The notes below the pieces were generated by a model that saw nothing but the letters and a program-made list of their open reading frames with translations, was not told the origin of the DNA and ran no database searches. The position numbers and the translations under genes were made by a program. A DNA stretch of 64,000 nt from CAZMSQ01 sp964569025 (GTDB lineage Bacteria > Bacteroidota > Bacteroidia > Chitinophagales > Saprospiraceae): the NCBI GenBank assembly GCA_964569025.1, contig CAZMSQ010000010.1, forward strand, positions 16,776 through 80,775. The letters run 5' to 3'. Below, piece by piece: positions 9,589-18,273 of this stretch (positions are counted from its first letter, which is position 1; each line of letters starts with the position of its first letter).

Positions 9589-10801
9589 GGGGAATCTTTG
9601 CTGCCCGGTTGGCGGCAGGCAGGCTGGCCAGCATACCGATGGTACCGACCAGCATGACAACGGCACAAAAGTCTATCCCTTTCAGACTAATGGGGTATGC
9701 GTCAATGACAAAGCCGGCCGGAATGGGTACGATTCCGAAGAATTTTTGTCCTGCAAACACGAGAAGTGAGACAGAAAATCCTATTATCAACCCCAATCCG
9801 CTGAGCAGCATTCCCTCCCAAAGGAAAATGCCGCGCACACACTGTGCATCTGCACCCATGGACCGAAGAATGGAAATATCTTGTTTCTTTTCAATGACAA
9901 TCATCCAGAGTGCACCTATCATATTGAAAGCCACAAGGACCATTGTGAACCCCAGAATGGCAAATGCCATCCACTTCTCGATGTTCATGACCTTCCTGAA
10001 GGCCTCATCCTGTTGATACTGATCTTTGACGGAGAAGCCTTCACCCAACAGTTCTGAAACGTTTGATTTGACTTGTTCGACTGAAAAGCCGGGTCGGACG
10101 CGCAGTTCGAGGGCGGAAGCAGAGCCTGTCATCTGGAGGAGGTTTTGCACCACTCCGAGGTCTGCCATGGCGTATTCGCTGTCGAAATCCTGCTGGATAA
10201 AAAAAGTACCTGAGGGTGCGAGCAAGGCGGACGTATAGGGCCTCTCAAGCGGGCCTACACGGCCTCGCTTGGGGACATACACCCTGACAGATGCAAAGGG
10301 GTCAAGTACATTCACTGAAAGCTTGTTTCTCAAGGCAGAACCAAGCACAACCATAGGACGGGAATTGTCCATGAGTAGGAATCCACCCTCCAGCATGGTA
10401 GCCTCTATGTCGACCACTTCAGCATAGAACTCATCGACTCCCTTGATCATCCCAAAATCCTGCACCTGATTGTGTTCGAGAAAAGCAATCTCCTCTAGGG
10501 TGACAGAAAGAGCTTCCACGCCCGGCAGACTTCTGAGGGAATCAAGCGGCACTGTTTCAAGTTTAAACGTTTTCCCGGTTTCGGGAGCCACCATAACATC
10601 CGGATGAAAAGAGCTGAACATACTTGTGATAAGCTCTTCAAAGCCATTGAATACGGAGAGAATGAGCACGAGAGCCGCGGTACCGATGGCGATGCCTCCC
10701 ACCGAAATTCCGGAGATAATATTTATGGCATTCGCCGACTTTTTGGCGAATAGATACCGGCGAGCAATATGGAGGGGAAGATTCAGAGTCTGGCGATTCA
10801 G
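9569..10801 (-). CDS. LolC/LolE-like ABC transporter permease with a non-standard start
   Basis: The frame encodes a FtsX-superfamily permease: one membrane helix near the N-terminus, a large periplasmic domain (MacB-PCD type) and three C-terminal helices, as in LolC/LolE, which extract lipoproteins from the inner membrane. The conserved N-terminal segment (IARRYLFAKKSANAINIIS) is encoded just upstream of the first GTG (10702), but between the in-frame TGA (10804-10802) and that segment there is no ATG, GTG or TTG. Two CTG codons, at 10801 and 10786, are the only plausible starts; the second gives a protein beginning (M)NLPLHIARRY, which matches how such proteins usually begin. From 10801 the protein has 410 residues. 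The gene lies 38 bases after comM, and its 3' end overlaps the converging tolC-like gene by 20 bases. A LolD-type ATPase is not in the window. Confidence 0.8.
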   Translation of the reverse strand: MNRQTLNLPLHIARRYLFAKKSANAINIISGISVGGIAIGTAALVLILSVFNGFEELITSMFSSFHPDVMVAPETGKTFKLETVPLDSLRSLPGVEALSVTLEEIAFLEHNQVQDFGMIKGVDEFYAEVVDIEATMLEGGFLLMDNSRPMVVLGSALRNKLSVNVLDPFASVRVYVPKRGRVGPLERPYTSALLAPSGTFFIQQDFDSEYAMADLGVVQNLLQMTGSASALELRVRPGFSVEQVKSNVSELLGEGFSVKDQYQQDEAFRKVMNIEKWMAFAILGFTMVLVAFNMIGALWMIVIEKKQDISILRSMGADAQCVRGIFLWEGMLLSGLGLIIGFSVSLLVFAGQKFFGIVPIPAGFVIDAYPISLKGIDFCAVVMLVGTIGMLASLPAANRAAKIPPIVRSE

Positions 10802-10839
10802 TCATTCAAAAAACAGCACAGATGCAGGGGCATTCCCCA

Positions 10840-12396
10840 TTATCCTCCCCAACCTTCCCTGTCAAGACTGCGATACTGAATGGCACCGGCAAGGTGCTCC
10901 ATTCGAATTTGTTCGCTGCCTTCGAGATCAGCGGCGGTGCGTGCCACCTTGAGAATCCGGTCATGGGCTCTCGCTGAGAGCTGGAGACGTTTCATGGCAG
11001 TTTTCAGAAGGTTGGCGCTGGCACTATCAAGGGTGCATACCTCACGGACCATCCGGCCGTTCATCTGCGCGTTGCAATATACGCCTTTCCCCTGACCAAA
11101 GCGTTTTCCCTGCCGCTCTCTGGCAAGGAGTACCCGTTTTGCGATGTCTTCGCTGCTTTCAGCGGGAATAGACCCACTCAGCAACTCATCGTGAGAAACG
11201 GGGGTCACCTCTACATGTAAGTCAATCCGATCGAGCAATGGGCCGGAAATCTTATTGAGGTAGCGCGTGACCACCGCAGGAGAGCAGACACATTCTTTCT
11301 CGGGGTGATTATAATATCCGCAGGGGCACGGATTCATAGAGGCGACGAGCATAAAACTTGCCGGATAATCAACACTGACTCTGGCTCTTGAGATTGTCAC
11401 CATTCGCTCTTCCATGGGTTGCCGCAGGACTTCCAGCACGCTTCGCCTGAACTCCGGCAATTCGTCCAGAAAGAGCACTCCGTTATGAGAGAGGGAAATT
11501 TCTCCGGGTGCCGGCATGGAGCCCCCTCCGACCAAAGCCACATCGCTGATTGTGTGGTGGGGCGAGCGAAACGGGCGGGTGGAAATCAGGGATGCATCTG
11601 AGGGCAGCAGGCCGGCAACGGAATGGATTTTTGTGGTTTCGAGGGCCTCATGCAAGCTAAGGGGAGGAAGAATTCCGGGGAGTCTGCGAGCCAGCATTGT
11701 CTTTCCGGCCCCCGGCGGACCAATCAAAAGCGCATTGTGCCCGCCGGCAGCAGCAAGTTCCAGTGCACGCTTGATGGTTTCCTGACCCTTGACATCGGCA
11801 AAATCGTGTTGGTTGTGGTTGCGCGATTGGAAAAACTCGTCTCGCGTTTCGACAAATTGTGGCGTCATTGAGTGCTGACCTGAAAAAAACTGAATGGCAT
11901 CTTTCAGGCTATCCAGGCCGTACACCTTTAAATCGTTGACAATAGCCGCCTCACGTGCATTGGCCTTCGGAAGAAGCAACCCCTTGAATTTTTCCTTCCT
12001 CGCCTGAATGGCAATCGGTAAGGCACCACGAATAGGGCGCAGGCTACCGTCAAGCGATAATTCGCCCATCATAACATACTCCCCAAAGTGGGTGCCCGGG
12101 ATTTGCCCCGTGCTTGCGAGAATGCCCAGAGCAATCGGTAAATCATAAGCCGCCCCCTGCTTTTTGAGATCAGCAGGAGCCAGATTAATGACCAACTTGA
12201 CTCTGGGAAACGTGTAACCAATATTGGAGATCGCTGCCTCAAGGCGCTGAAAACCTTCCCGGACCACACTGTCTGGAAGCCCGACAAGGTGATAAAAATT
12301 CAGGCCAGAGGAAACGGGGCCTCCGGCATTGACTTCAACAGTAATTGTGCGTGCATCAACGCCATGGACAGCGCTGGCAAAAGTCTTCGTCAGCAT
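10840..12396 (-). CDS. comM: YifB/ComM-family Mg-chelatase-like AAA ATPase
   Basis: 518 residues, the usual length of the family. The N-terminal third (MLTKTFASAVHGVDARTITV, then NLAPADLKKQGAAYDLPIAL) is the Lon-protease-like domain seen in all YifB proteins. The central AAA domain has Walker A GPPGAGKT (Lys232), the Walker B stretch NGVLFLDELPEF and a small cysteine cluster (NPCPCGYYNHPEKECVC). The C-terminal Mg-chelatase domain has the typical SARAHDRILKVARTAADLEG. In naturally transformable bacteria ComM is a hexameric helicase driving branch migration during recombination of incoming DNA; the gene is also widespread in non-competent species, so the role here is inferred. The permease gene follows at 38 bases. 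Confidence 0.95.
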   Translation of the reverse strand: MLTKTFASAVHGVDARTITVEVNAGGPVSSGLNFYHLVGLPDSVVREGFQRLEAAISNIGYTFPRVKLVINLAPADLKKQGAAYDLPIALGILASTGQIPGTHFGEYVMMGELSLDGSLRPIRGALPIAIQARKEKFKGLLLPKANAREAAIVNDLKVYGLDSLKDAIQFFSGQHSMTPQFVETRDEFFQSRNHNQHDFADVKGQETIKRALELAAAGGHNALLIGPPGAGKTMLARRLPGILPPLSLHEALETTKIHSVAGLLPSDASLISTRPFRSPHHTISDVALVGGGSMPAPGEISLSHNGVLFLDELPEFRRSVLEVLRQPMEERMVTISRARVSVDYPASFMLVASMNPCPCGYYNHPEKECVCSPAVVTRYLNKISGPLLDRIDLHVEVTPVSHDELLSGSIPAESSEDIAKRVLLARERQGKRFGQGKGVYCNAQMNGRMVREVCTLDSASANLLKTAMKRLQLSARAHDRILKVARTAADLEGSEQIRMEHLAGAIQYRSLDREGWGG

Positions 12397-12598
12397 AGGT
12401 TTGGTTTCTTTGGGGTGAAAGAATTATTGTTAAAGGTAAGAGGTTTTCCTAAATTTGTCCAATATTTCAACTGCCTAAGCAGTTTTTAAAGCATTCCGGA
12501 AGAGGGTATCCCAAATACTCTCTTCCACCTTCTTTCATCCCTTCTCACAAATCCTCATACATCTATGCACCCATTCCACTTGGGAGTGAGTTCTGCAA

Positions 12599-12629
12599 TT
12601 GACAATTCGCTCAAAAAGAAGTATTTTTG
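12599..12629 (+). promoter_or_regulatory. Bacteroidota-type promoter of the bamD operon
   Basis: TTG at 12599-12601 and TATTTTTG at 12622-12629 are separated by 20 bases, matching the Bacteroidota sigma-A consensus TTG-N19/20-TAnnTTTG. The expected transcription start, about seven bases downstream, falls at or next to the ATG at 12637, so the message may be leaderless or nearly so. Confidence 0.75.
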
Positions 12630-12636
12630 CGCCCTT

Positions 12637-13452
12637 ATGCGAAAACGCCCATTCTCCATAACACTCATCGCTGTGGCCATGTTACTCTCATTGGCAGGAT
12701 GCAAGACTGAGTTTGAAAAAATACGTGTATCCGGTGACGCTGAACAGCTGTACCGGAAGGGCATCGAGTACTATGAGGAGGGCGACTATCTAAGGGCACA
12801 GACGTTACTAGAATTGGCTATACCAAGCTTCAGAGGGCGCCAAGAGGGCGAAGAGTTGTTCTTCAAATATGCCTACACGCAATACTATCTTGGTAAGTAT
12901 ATTCTCGCAGCCTACTATTTTGAAAACTTTGCCAACTCCTTTGGCGGGAGTATTCTCAAAGAAGAAGCGGAGTTCATGGCGGCCTTCTCGAACTACAGGC
13001 TTTCCCCTTCGTTCAGACTTGACCAAACGTACACAGAGAAGGCCATCGAAGCTTTTCAGGAGTTTGCCAACACCTACCCCCAAAGCGACCGGTTGCTTGA
13101 GGTCAACAGATTGATTGATGAGATGCGACGAAAACTCGAAGAAAAGGCTTTTGTAAATGCGCAATTGTACTTCGACATCAGGCAATATCAATCGGCCATT
13201 CAGAGTTTTGAAAATCTGTTAAAAGATTTTCCGGAAACGCTTTCAGCTGAAAAAGTGCGATACCTGATTGTCAGGTCGAACTTTCTGCTTGCCGATAACA
13301 GCATACTCGAAAAGCGCGCTGAGCGCTTTCGGGATACAATCGAAGCTTGTGAAAAATTTTTAAAGAAATATCCTGAGAGTGCCTATCTCGATGAACTCAC
13401 GGACATTCAGGATACTGCACAAAAGAAACTCAAATCACTGGAAGATGTCTGA
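12637..13452 (+). CDS. bamD: Outer-membrane assembly lipoprotein BamD
   Basis: 271 residues starting at the ATG at 12637; an earlier in-frame ATG at 12565 would add 24 residues in front of the signal peptide and lies upstream of the promoter. The signal peptide ends in the lipobox LAGC (Cys22). The rest is a run of tetratricopeptide-like helical pairs (YRKGIEYYEEGDYLRAQTLL, AIEAFQEFANTYPQSDRLLE, QSAIQSFENLLKDFPE), as in BamD/ComL, the lipoprotein partner of BamA that helps fold beta-barrels into the outer membrane. It opens the conserved Bacteroidota operon bamD-rpoZ-coaBC-DUF4835. The stop overlaps the start of the next gene by eight bases. Confidence 0.93.
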   Translation: MRKRPFSITLIAVAMLLSLAGCKTEFEKIRVSGDAEQLYRKGIEYYEEGDYLRAQTLLELAIPSFRGRQEGEELFFKYAYTQYYLGKYILAAYYFENFANSFGGSILKEEAEFMAAFSNYRLSPSFRLDQTYTEKAIEAFQEFANTYPQSDRLLEVNRLIDEMRRKLEEKAFVNAQLYFDIRQYQSAIQSFENLLKDFPETLSAEKVRYLIVRSNFLLADNSILEKRAERFRDTIEACEKFLKKYPESAYLDELTDIQDTAQKKLKSLEDV

Positions 13453-13786
13453 AATCAAAGCCAAAGCGCAGGGACTGGATGCAAATATTCATGCGCGGAA
13501 CATGGAAAAAATGGTCCACCAGACCCATAACATTTATGAGTCTCTTGTCATTATTGGCAAGAGAGCCAACCAGATTTCCGTAGGGCTCAAGCAGGAGCTG
13601 ACCTCAAAGTTAGAGGATTTCGCCACCCAAACTGAAACCATTGAGGAGGTGCAGGAAAACAAGGAGCAGATTGAAATCTCGAAATACTACGAGCGGCTCC
13701 CAAATCCTGCCATTATTGCCACCAACGAATACCTGCATGGCGACTTGCATTTCCACTACAAGCAAATAGAGGAAGACGAGGATTAA
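13445..13786 (+). CDS. rpoZ: RNA polymerase omega subunit (RpoZ/Rpb6 family)
   Basis: 113 residues. The ATG at 13445 lies inside the end of bamD. The core stretch NIYESLVIIGKRANQIS and the following helix match the omega/Rpb6 fold, which binds the beta-prime subunit and assists RNA polymerase assembly. The acidic C-terminus (EEDED) and the extra segment after residue 75 are usual for the Bacteroidota version, which is longer than the E. coli protein. Position between bamD and coaBC is the standard one in this phylum and supports the call. Confidence 0.85.
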   Translation: MSEIKAKAQGLDANIHARNMEKMVHQTHNIYESLVIIGKRANQISVGLKQELTSKLEDFATQTETIEEVQENKEQIEISKYYERLPNPAIIATNEYLHGDLHFHYKQIEEDED

Positions 13787-15010
13787 ATGTCCGGGGCTCA
13801 GCACATGCTTGATGGCAGGCGTATTCTGCTCGGCATAAGCGGCAGCATTGCCGCCTATAAGTCTGCCGCACTTACCAGACTGCTCATCAAAAGCGGGGCT
13901 GAAGTCAAGGTCGTCATGACCAAAGCAGCCACTGACTTTATCACCCCCCTTACCCTCTCTACGCTGTCCGGCCATCCGGTTATGCACGATTTATTTTCAG
14001 AATCCGGATGGCACGATCACGTTGCCTACGGAAGCTGGGCCGATGCAATGGTCATTGCCCCTGCAACTGCCAACACACTCTCAGGAATGGCAACTGGGCG
14101 TTGTTCCAATATGCTCGAAGCAACCTGGCTCTCAGCAAGGTGCCCCGTCTTTGTAGCCCCGGCAATGGATCTGGAAATGTGGCGGCATCCTACAACACAA
14201 AGAAACTGTGCCATTCTCGAACAAGACGGAGTCAGGATTATTCCCGTAGGACGTGGAGCCCTCGCCAGTGGATTGCATGGAGAGGGCAGAATGGCAGAGC
14301 CCGAAGAGATAATTGATACACTGAAAGCATCGTTCCAATCAACAGGTTCACTTCAAGGGAAAACCGTCGTGATAACCGCCGGGCCGACGAGAGAATATAT
14401 TGACCCGGTGCGGTTTCTCAGCAATCCGAGTACCGGAAAGATGGGCGTTGCCCTCGCTGAAAGTGCTGCTTCAGCAGGCGCGGAGGTGCATTTGATTCTC
14501 GGGCCAGCAACCATCACACCCTCGCTTCATGCACAGATTCGAATAGTTCCGGTCCAAACAGCGCATGAGATGTATGAAGCTGCTGTCAGGTTATGGCCGC
14601 AGGCAGACATCGGTATTATGTGTGCGGCAGTCTCTGACTGGCGCCCACGCTCTATTGCAGCCGAAAAACTCAAAAAAAATGAGCCGACTCTGCATCTGGA
14701 ACTCGAACGGACGCCAGATATCGCTCTTGAACTCGGCCGAACCAAAACCTCAATACAATATCTGGTCGGATTCGCGCTTGAGACAGAGCGTGAGCTGGAC
14801 CATGCTCAAGACAAACTCACCCGAAAAAACCTTGACATGATTGTCTTGAACTCCCTCCGCGATCATGGAGCCGGATTTCAGACAGACACCAACAAGGTTA
14901 CGCTCATCTTTTTAGGCGGAGAGGTGACCCCGCTTCCTCTCTACCCGAAACGAGTGGTTGCTGATCACGTCATTGCTGCCATTGCCTCACGCCTGACAAC
15001 TGATTCATAA
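13787..15010 (+). CDS. coaBC: Bifunctional phosphopantothenoylcysteine decarboxylase/phosphopantothenate-cysteine ligase
   Basis: 407 residues. The N-terminal half is the FMN-dependent decarboxylase (CoaC): GISGSIAAYK, then the catalytic-histidine region SGWHDHVAYGSWAD, and the PAMDLEMW motif (PxMNxxMW in E. coli, with Asp in place of Asn, which I recall as common in Bacteroidota). The C-terminal half is the ligase (CoaB): TAGPTREYIDPVRFLSNPSTGKMG and the AAVSDWRP and KLKK motifs. Together they turn 4'-phosphopantothenate and cysteine into 4'-phosphopantetheine for coenzyme A. The ATG directly follows the rpoZ stop and the stop directly precedes the next gene's ATG, so translation is tightly coupled. 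Confidence 0.96.
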   Translation: MSGAQHMLDGRRILLGISGSIAAYKSAALTRLLIKSGAEVKVVMTKAATDFITPLTLSTLSGHPVMHDLFSESGWHDHVAYGSWADAMVIAPATANTLSGMATGRCSNMLEATWLSARCPVFVAPAMDLEMWRHPTTQRNCAILEQDGVRIIPVGRGALASGLHGEGRMAEPEEIIDTLKASFQSTGSLQGKTVVITAGPTREYIDPVRFLSNPSTGKMGVALAESAASAGAEVHLILGPATITPSLHAQIRIVPVQTAHEMYEAAVRLWPQADIGIMCAAVSDWRPRSIAAEKLKKNEPTLHLELERTPDIALELGRTKTSIQYLVGFALETERELDHAQDKLTRKNLDMIVLNSLRDHGAGFQTDTNKVTLIFLGGEVTPLPLYPKRVVADHVIAAIASRLTTDS

Positions 15011-15940
15011 ATGCTCTCTGCCATGCGTATTTCCATTCTCATTATTCCCACCATTGCCATCTTGCTGCTCACCAGCCAGAAGTCTGCCATTGCTCAGGAA
15101 ATCCGGGCAACAGTCAATATCAGCACGCCAAAACTCCAGAAGGCAGATCCTCAGGTTTTTGAAACTCTCAAACGATCTATGGAAGAGTTTTTCAACAATA
15201 CTGCCTGGACAGATGATGAGTTTCAGGAAGACGAGCGCATCGAGGTGCAGATTCAGATGACCATCACCGAAGAGGAATCCGACACACGGTTTAAGGCCGA
15301 CTTAATTATGCAGTCTTCCCGCCCGGTCTACAACAGCAATGTCAATACCGTTGTATTTACCCACCTGGACCGCGATGTGCGCTTTGATTACCAGCAGTAT
15401 CAGCCACTCATTTTCAGCCAGAATGCCTACAATGACAATCTGACCTCAATTCTCTCCTTTTACGCCTATCTCATCATTGGCATGGACTACGACACCTTTT
15501 CTCCGTTTGGTGGCGAGCCTTTCTTTTTGCTGGCCCAGCAGATCATGAATGCAGTCCCAACAAACGAAGCTGCGCAATTCAGGGGATGGATGGCCCGGGA
15601 TGGCAACCGGAACCGCTACTGGCTCATGGAGAATCTTTTGAACCCCCGAATCCGCCCCTTACGTCAGGTCATGTATGATTACCATCGGCTCGGCCTCGAC
15701 CTGATGTACAAAGATCCTGAAACCTCCCGGGCAACCATGGCAGCATCACTCCAACTATTGGATAATGTCATGAGAAATTACCCAAATGCCATGATGTTAC
15801 AGGCATTTGCCAATGCCAAGCGCGATGAGGTAATCGAGATTTTCAAGAATGGAGAAAAAGCAGAAAAAGGTCAGGTCAAGAATACGATGATCAGGATTGA
15901 TCCCGCAAATGCAGCCACGTATCAGCGGATTGGTTTTTAG
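15011..15940 (+). CDS. DUF4835 secreted protein (PorD-like, probable T9SS-associated)
   Basis: 309 residues with a signal peptide (cleavage likely after SAIAQ, about residue 29). The body carries the conserved pieces I associate with DUF4835: SRPVYNSNVNTVVF, SFYAYLIIGMDYDTFSPFGG, NAVPTNEAAQFRGWMARDGNRNRYW and MYDYHRLGLDLMYKDP. The family is confined to Bacteroidota, almost always sits after coaBC, and is called PorD in some annotation schemes because of a link to type IX secretion; I recall that naming from memory. Expected location is periplasm or outer membrane. The four T9SS cargo proteins encoded a few kilobases downstream fit with a functional T9SS, although proximity alone proves nothing. 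Confidence 0.82.
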   Translation: MLSAMRISILIIPTIAILLLTSQKSAIAQEIRATVNISTPKLQKADPQVFETLKRSMEEFFNNTAWTDDEFQEDERIEVQIQMTITEEESDTRFKADLIMQSSRPVYNSNVNTVVFTHLDRDVRFDYQQYQPLIFSQNAYNDNLTSILSFYAYLIIGMDYDTFSPFGGEPFFLLAQQIMNAVPTNEAAQFRGWMARDGNRNRYWLMENLLNPRIRPLRQVMYDYHRLGLDLMYKDPETSRATMAASLQLLDNVMRNYPNAMMLQAFANAKRDEVIEIFKNGEKAEKGQVKNTMIRIDPANAATYQRIGF

Positions 15941-15982
15941 CTATCCGAACTTCTAAATGCCTGAACGCGTTATTTATTTATC

Positions 15983-17653
15983 ATGATATTTTTCCTATCA
16001 AGAATATCCGTTCATGTGGGCTTCTCTCTGGCTCTTGCATTTTTCTGTGCAACAGGAATAGCCACAGGCCAGTCAGACTTTCGCCTCGAATGGGGGCCAG
16101 TTTTGAAAGCTCCAGACAACAGTGGTCTTCAAAAGGTCTTTCATGTGACCGACCAGGGATTTTCTGCGCTTCGCATCAAAGGGGCCAGTGATTTTTCAAG
16201 AGCCAAACTCTTTGTTGAACAATATGATGCCTCATTTCAACTCAGGCAATCAACTCCATTCAAGCTCAGGTACAAAGGCAAAGACCTTCAGTATGTAGAT
16301 TTGCTCTCGCTCGGTGGCACTTCTTACCTCCTTACCTCCTACTTTAACAAATCGCACAAAAAAAATTACCTGTTTGCACAGGAATTCACTGAGCGCCAGA
16401 CTGGTCTGAGTCCGAGGCTTCGCATGATTGCAGAATTGCCTTCATATAATATGTTTCAAGAGGGATCATTTGGGATTCACACCTCTGAAGACACCTCATT
16501 TATTCTTATTCATGCCAGCATCCCGGAAAAGAAAAACGACCCCGAACGCTTTGCTTTTTTCGTGTATGATAACACAATGGAGCGAATTTGGTCTAAAACT
16601 GTCCGTTTGCCGTATCCGTCCGGACAATATGATGTTGAAGATATCCAGATTGACCAGGCCGGGAATGTCTACGTGTTGGGCCTTGTTTATGACGGCGGAA
16701 AAAAATCCGGGCGTCGGGGTCAGCCCGGTTCAAAGTATCTGATAACAGCCTACCGGGCACAAGGAGAAGAGAAAAAAGAGTATTGGATTGGCCTTGATGA
16801 TCGCTTCATAACTGACCTGACTTTCAAGGTCAATCCCTCGGGGCAGTTGATTTGTGCAGGATTTTATTCCGACCTTGGTACCAACAGTGTGAAAGGCACA
16901 TACTACATGGTGATTGATGGGAGCAGTCAGGAAGTACTTCGCCAAGGACTTGAGCCCTTTGACATCGGATTTCTCACCACCCACCTGTCTGATTCAAAAC
17001 AACGAAAAGCCATTGAAGCCTCACGGGCAGGGCAAGGCACACCGGAATTACTCAAATACTCTCTGAACGACTTGATCCTGAGGAGTGACGGCGGTGCCGT
17101 CCTGATCGCAGAGCAGTACTATGTCGACGAAGACCGTTTTTATTACAACCCGTATCGCTGGGGAAATGCCTTTTGGAACCCTTACTGGAATACCGGGTGG
17201 GGATGGCCCCGCTCTGGCTGGAATCGTGGCATGAACACTGTGGAAGTCGATTATTTCTTCAACTACAATGACATCATCGTCATCAACATCAGGCCTGACG
17301 GGAGTATTGAGTGGTCGTCCCGGATTCCGAAGCTTCAGGAAACCGTAAATGATGGGGGCATGTACTCCAGTTATGCACGGGCTATTGGCTCATCCAGCAT
17401 TCTCTTTCTCTACAATGACCATCCGGCCAATGCCAATCCTCAGGGATCACTTCAGGCTTTTACCGGAAACAGAGCCATGCTTATGCTGTCCAGCGTTGAC
17501 CGAAGCGGTGTAGTCAGCCATTTCCCGCTCAGATCTGATGGAAGCGCCCGAGTTATGGCCCGCCCGAAATCGAGTAAACAGGTCGGAAGCCGTGAGCTCC
17601 TTCTCTACGGAGAATGGGGAAGAGAATACCAGTTTGGCCGTTTGGTCTACTAA
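15983..17653 (+). CDS. Secreted protein of unknown function, propeller-like
   Basis: 556 residues with a signal peptide (about residues 1-30, ending TGIATGQ). I recognise no named domain. The sequence shows recurring blocks of about 50-70 residues built of short strands and D-x-x-G-N-x-Y-V-L-G turns (for example IQIDQAGNVYVLGLVYDGG), reminiscent of beta-propeller blades. Residues about 390-420 form an unusual Trp/Asn/Tyr-rich loop (WGNAFWNPYWNTGWGWPRSG) that may be surface exposed. There is no T9SS sorting domain, so it probably stays in the periplasm or is anchored by partners. It follows the DUF4835 gene by 42 bases and precedes purN by 10, so it is probably part of the same transcript. Confidence 0.75.
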   Translation: MIFFLSRISVHVGFSLALAFFCATGIATGQSDFRLEWGPVLKAPDNSGLQKVFHVTDQGFSALRIKGASDFSRAKLFVEQYDASFQLRQSTPFKLRYKGKDLQYVDLLSLGGTSYLLTSYFNKSHKKNYLFAQEFTERQTGLSPRLRMIAELPSYNMFQEGSFGIHTSEDTSFILIHASIPEKKNDPERFAFFVYDNTMERIWSKTVRLPYPSGQYDVEDIQIDQAGNVYVLGLVYDGGKKSGRRGQPGSKYLITAYRAQGEEKKEYWIGLDDRFITDLTFKVNPSGQLICAGFYSDLGTNSVKGTYYMVIDGSSQEVLRQGLEPFDIGFLTTHLSDSKQRKAIEASRAGQGTPELLKYSLNDLILRSDGGAVLIAEQYYVDEDRFYYNPYRWGNAFWNPYWNTGWGWPRSGWNRGMNTVEVDYFFNYNDIIVINIRPDGSIEWSSRIPKLQETVNDGGMYSSYARAIGSSSILFLYNDHPANANPQGSLQAFTGNRAMLMLSSVDRSGVVSHFPLRSDGSARVMARPKSSKQVGSRELLLYGEWGREYQFGRLVY

Positions 17654-17663
17654 TCCTTCAGAT

Positions 17664-18266
17664 ATGGCTGCCGAAGAACGCCTTGCTATTTTCATGTCCG
17701 GTACCGGCACAAATGCCCTCCGCATCATTGAGCATTTTCGGGGTCATCCGAACATCCGGGTCAATGCTCTGGTCACAAACAGATCGGATTCTGGAGCCGT
17801 GAAAATGGGGCTGGACGAAAAAATAGGTATTGCCATAATCTCGAGGTCAGAGCTTCAGGACGGGACAAAACTGATGAAATTTTTTAAGGATAAAGAAATC
17901 ACGTGCATCGTCCTTGCCGGATTTCTGTGGTTAATTCCCGAATGGCTTATTCGGGCTTTTCCGTCAAGAATTGTCAATATCCATCCGTCCTTGCTCCCGA
18001 AGTATGGCGGAAAAGGAATGTACGGCCAGCATGTCCACCGAGCTGTTCTTGAGGCTGGTGATCCTCAAAGTGGTATCACCATTCATTATGTCAACGAGGC
18101 TTACGATGAGGGAGCCGTCATCTTTCAAGCTTTCTGCCCAGTCATGCCAGATGATACTCCACAAACTCTGGCTGCAAGAGTCCTTCAACTCGAGCATGCC
18201 CACTTTCCATCAGTCATAGAGGAGATTTTAACGAAACCTGATGAAAACCTGTCTTTGGGTGAATGA
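17664..18266 (+). CDS. purN: Phosphoribosylglycinamide formyltransferase
   Basis: 200 residues from the ATG at 17664; longer in-frame starts run back into the upstream gene and add a sequence with no resemblance to PurN. The N-terminus FMSGTGTNALRI binds substrate phosphate (family GxGSN region, here GTGTN). The catalytic triad is visible as Asn105 and His107 (NIHPSLLPKYGG) and Asp148 (YDEGAVI). The enzyme transfers a formyl group from 10-formyltetrahydrofolate to GAR, the third step of purine synthesis, in the cytoplasm. It lies 10 bases after the secreted protein gene and ends seven bases from the converging surface protein gene. Confidence 0.95.
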   Translation: MAAEERLAIFMSGTGTNALRIIEHFRGHPNIRVNALVTNRSDSGAVKMGLDEKIGIAIISRSELQDGTKLMKFFKDKEITCIVLAGFLWLIPEWLIRAFPSRIVNIHPSLLPKYGGKGMYGQHVHRAVLEAGDPQSGITIHYVNEAYDEGAVIFQAFCPVMPDDTPQTLAARVLQLEHAHFPSVIEEILTKPDENLSLGE

Positions 18267-18273
18267 ATGGCAC

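Noticed and set aside
13787..15010. Loss of function in CoaBC because PxMNxxMW reads PAMDLEMW
   Set aside because: The Asp variant is, to my knowledge, frequent in Bacteroidota CoaBC, and all other motifs are intact.
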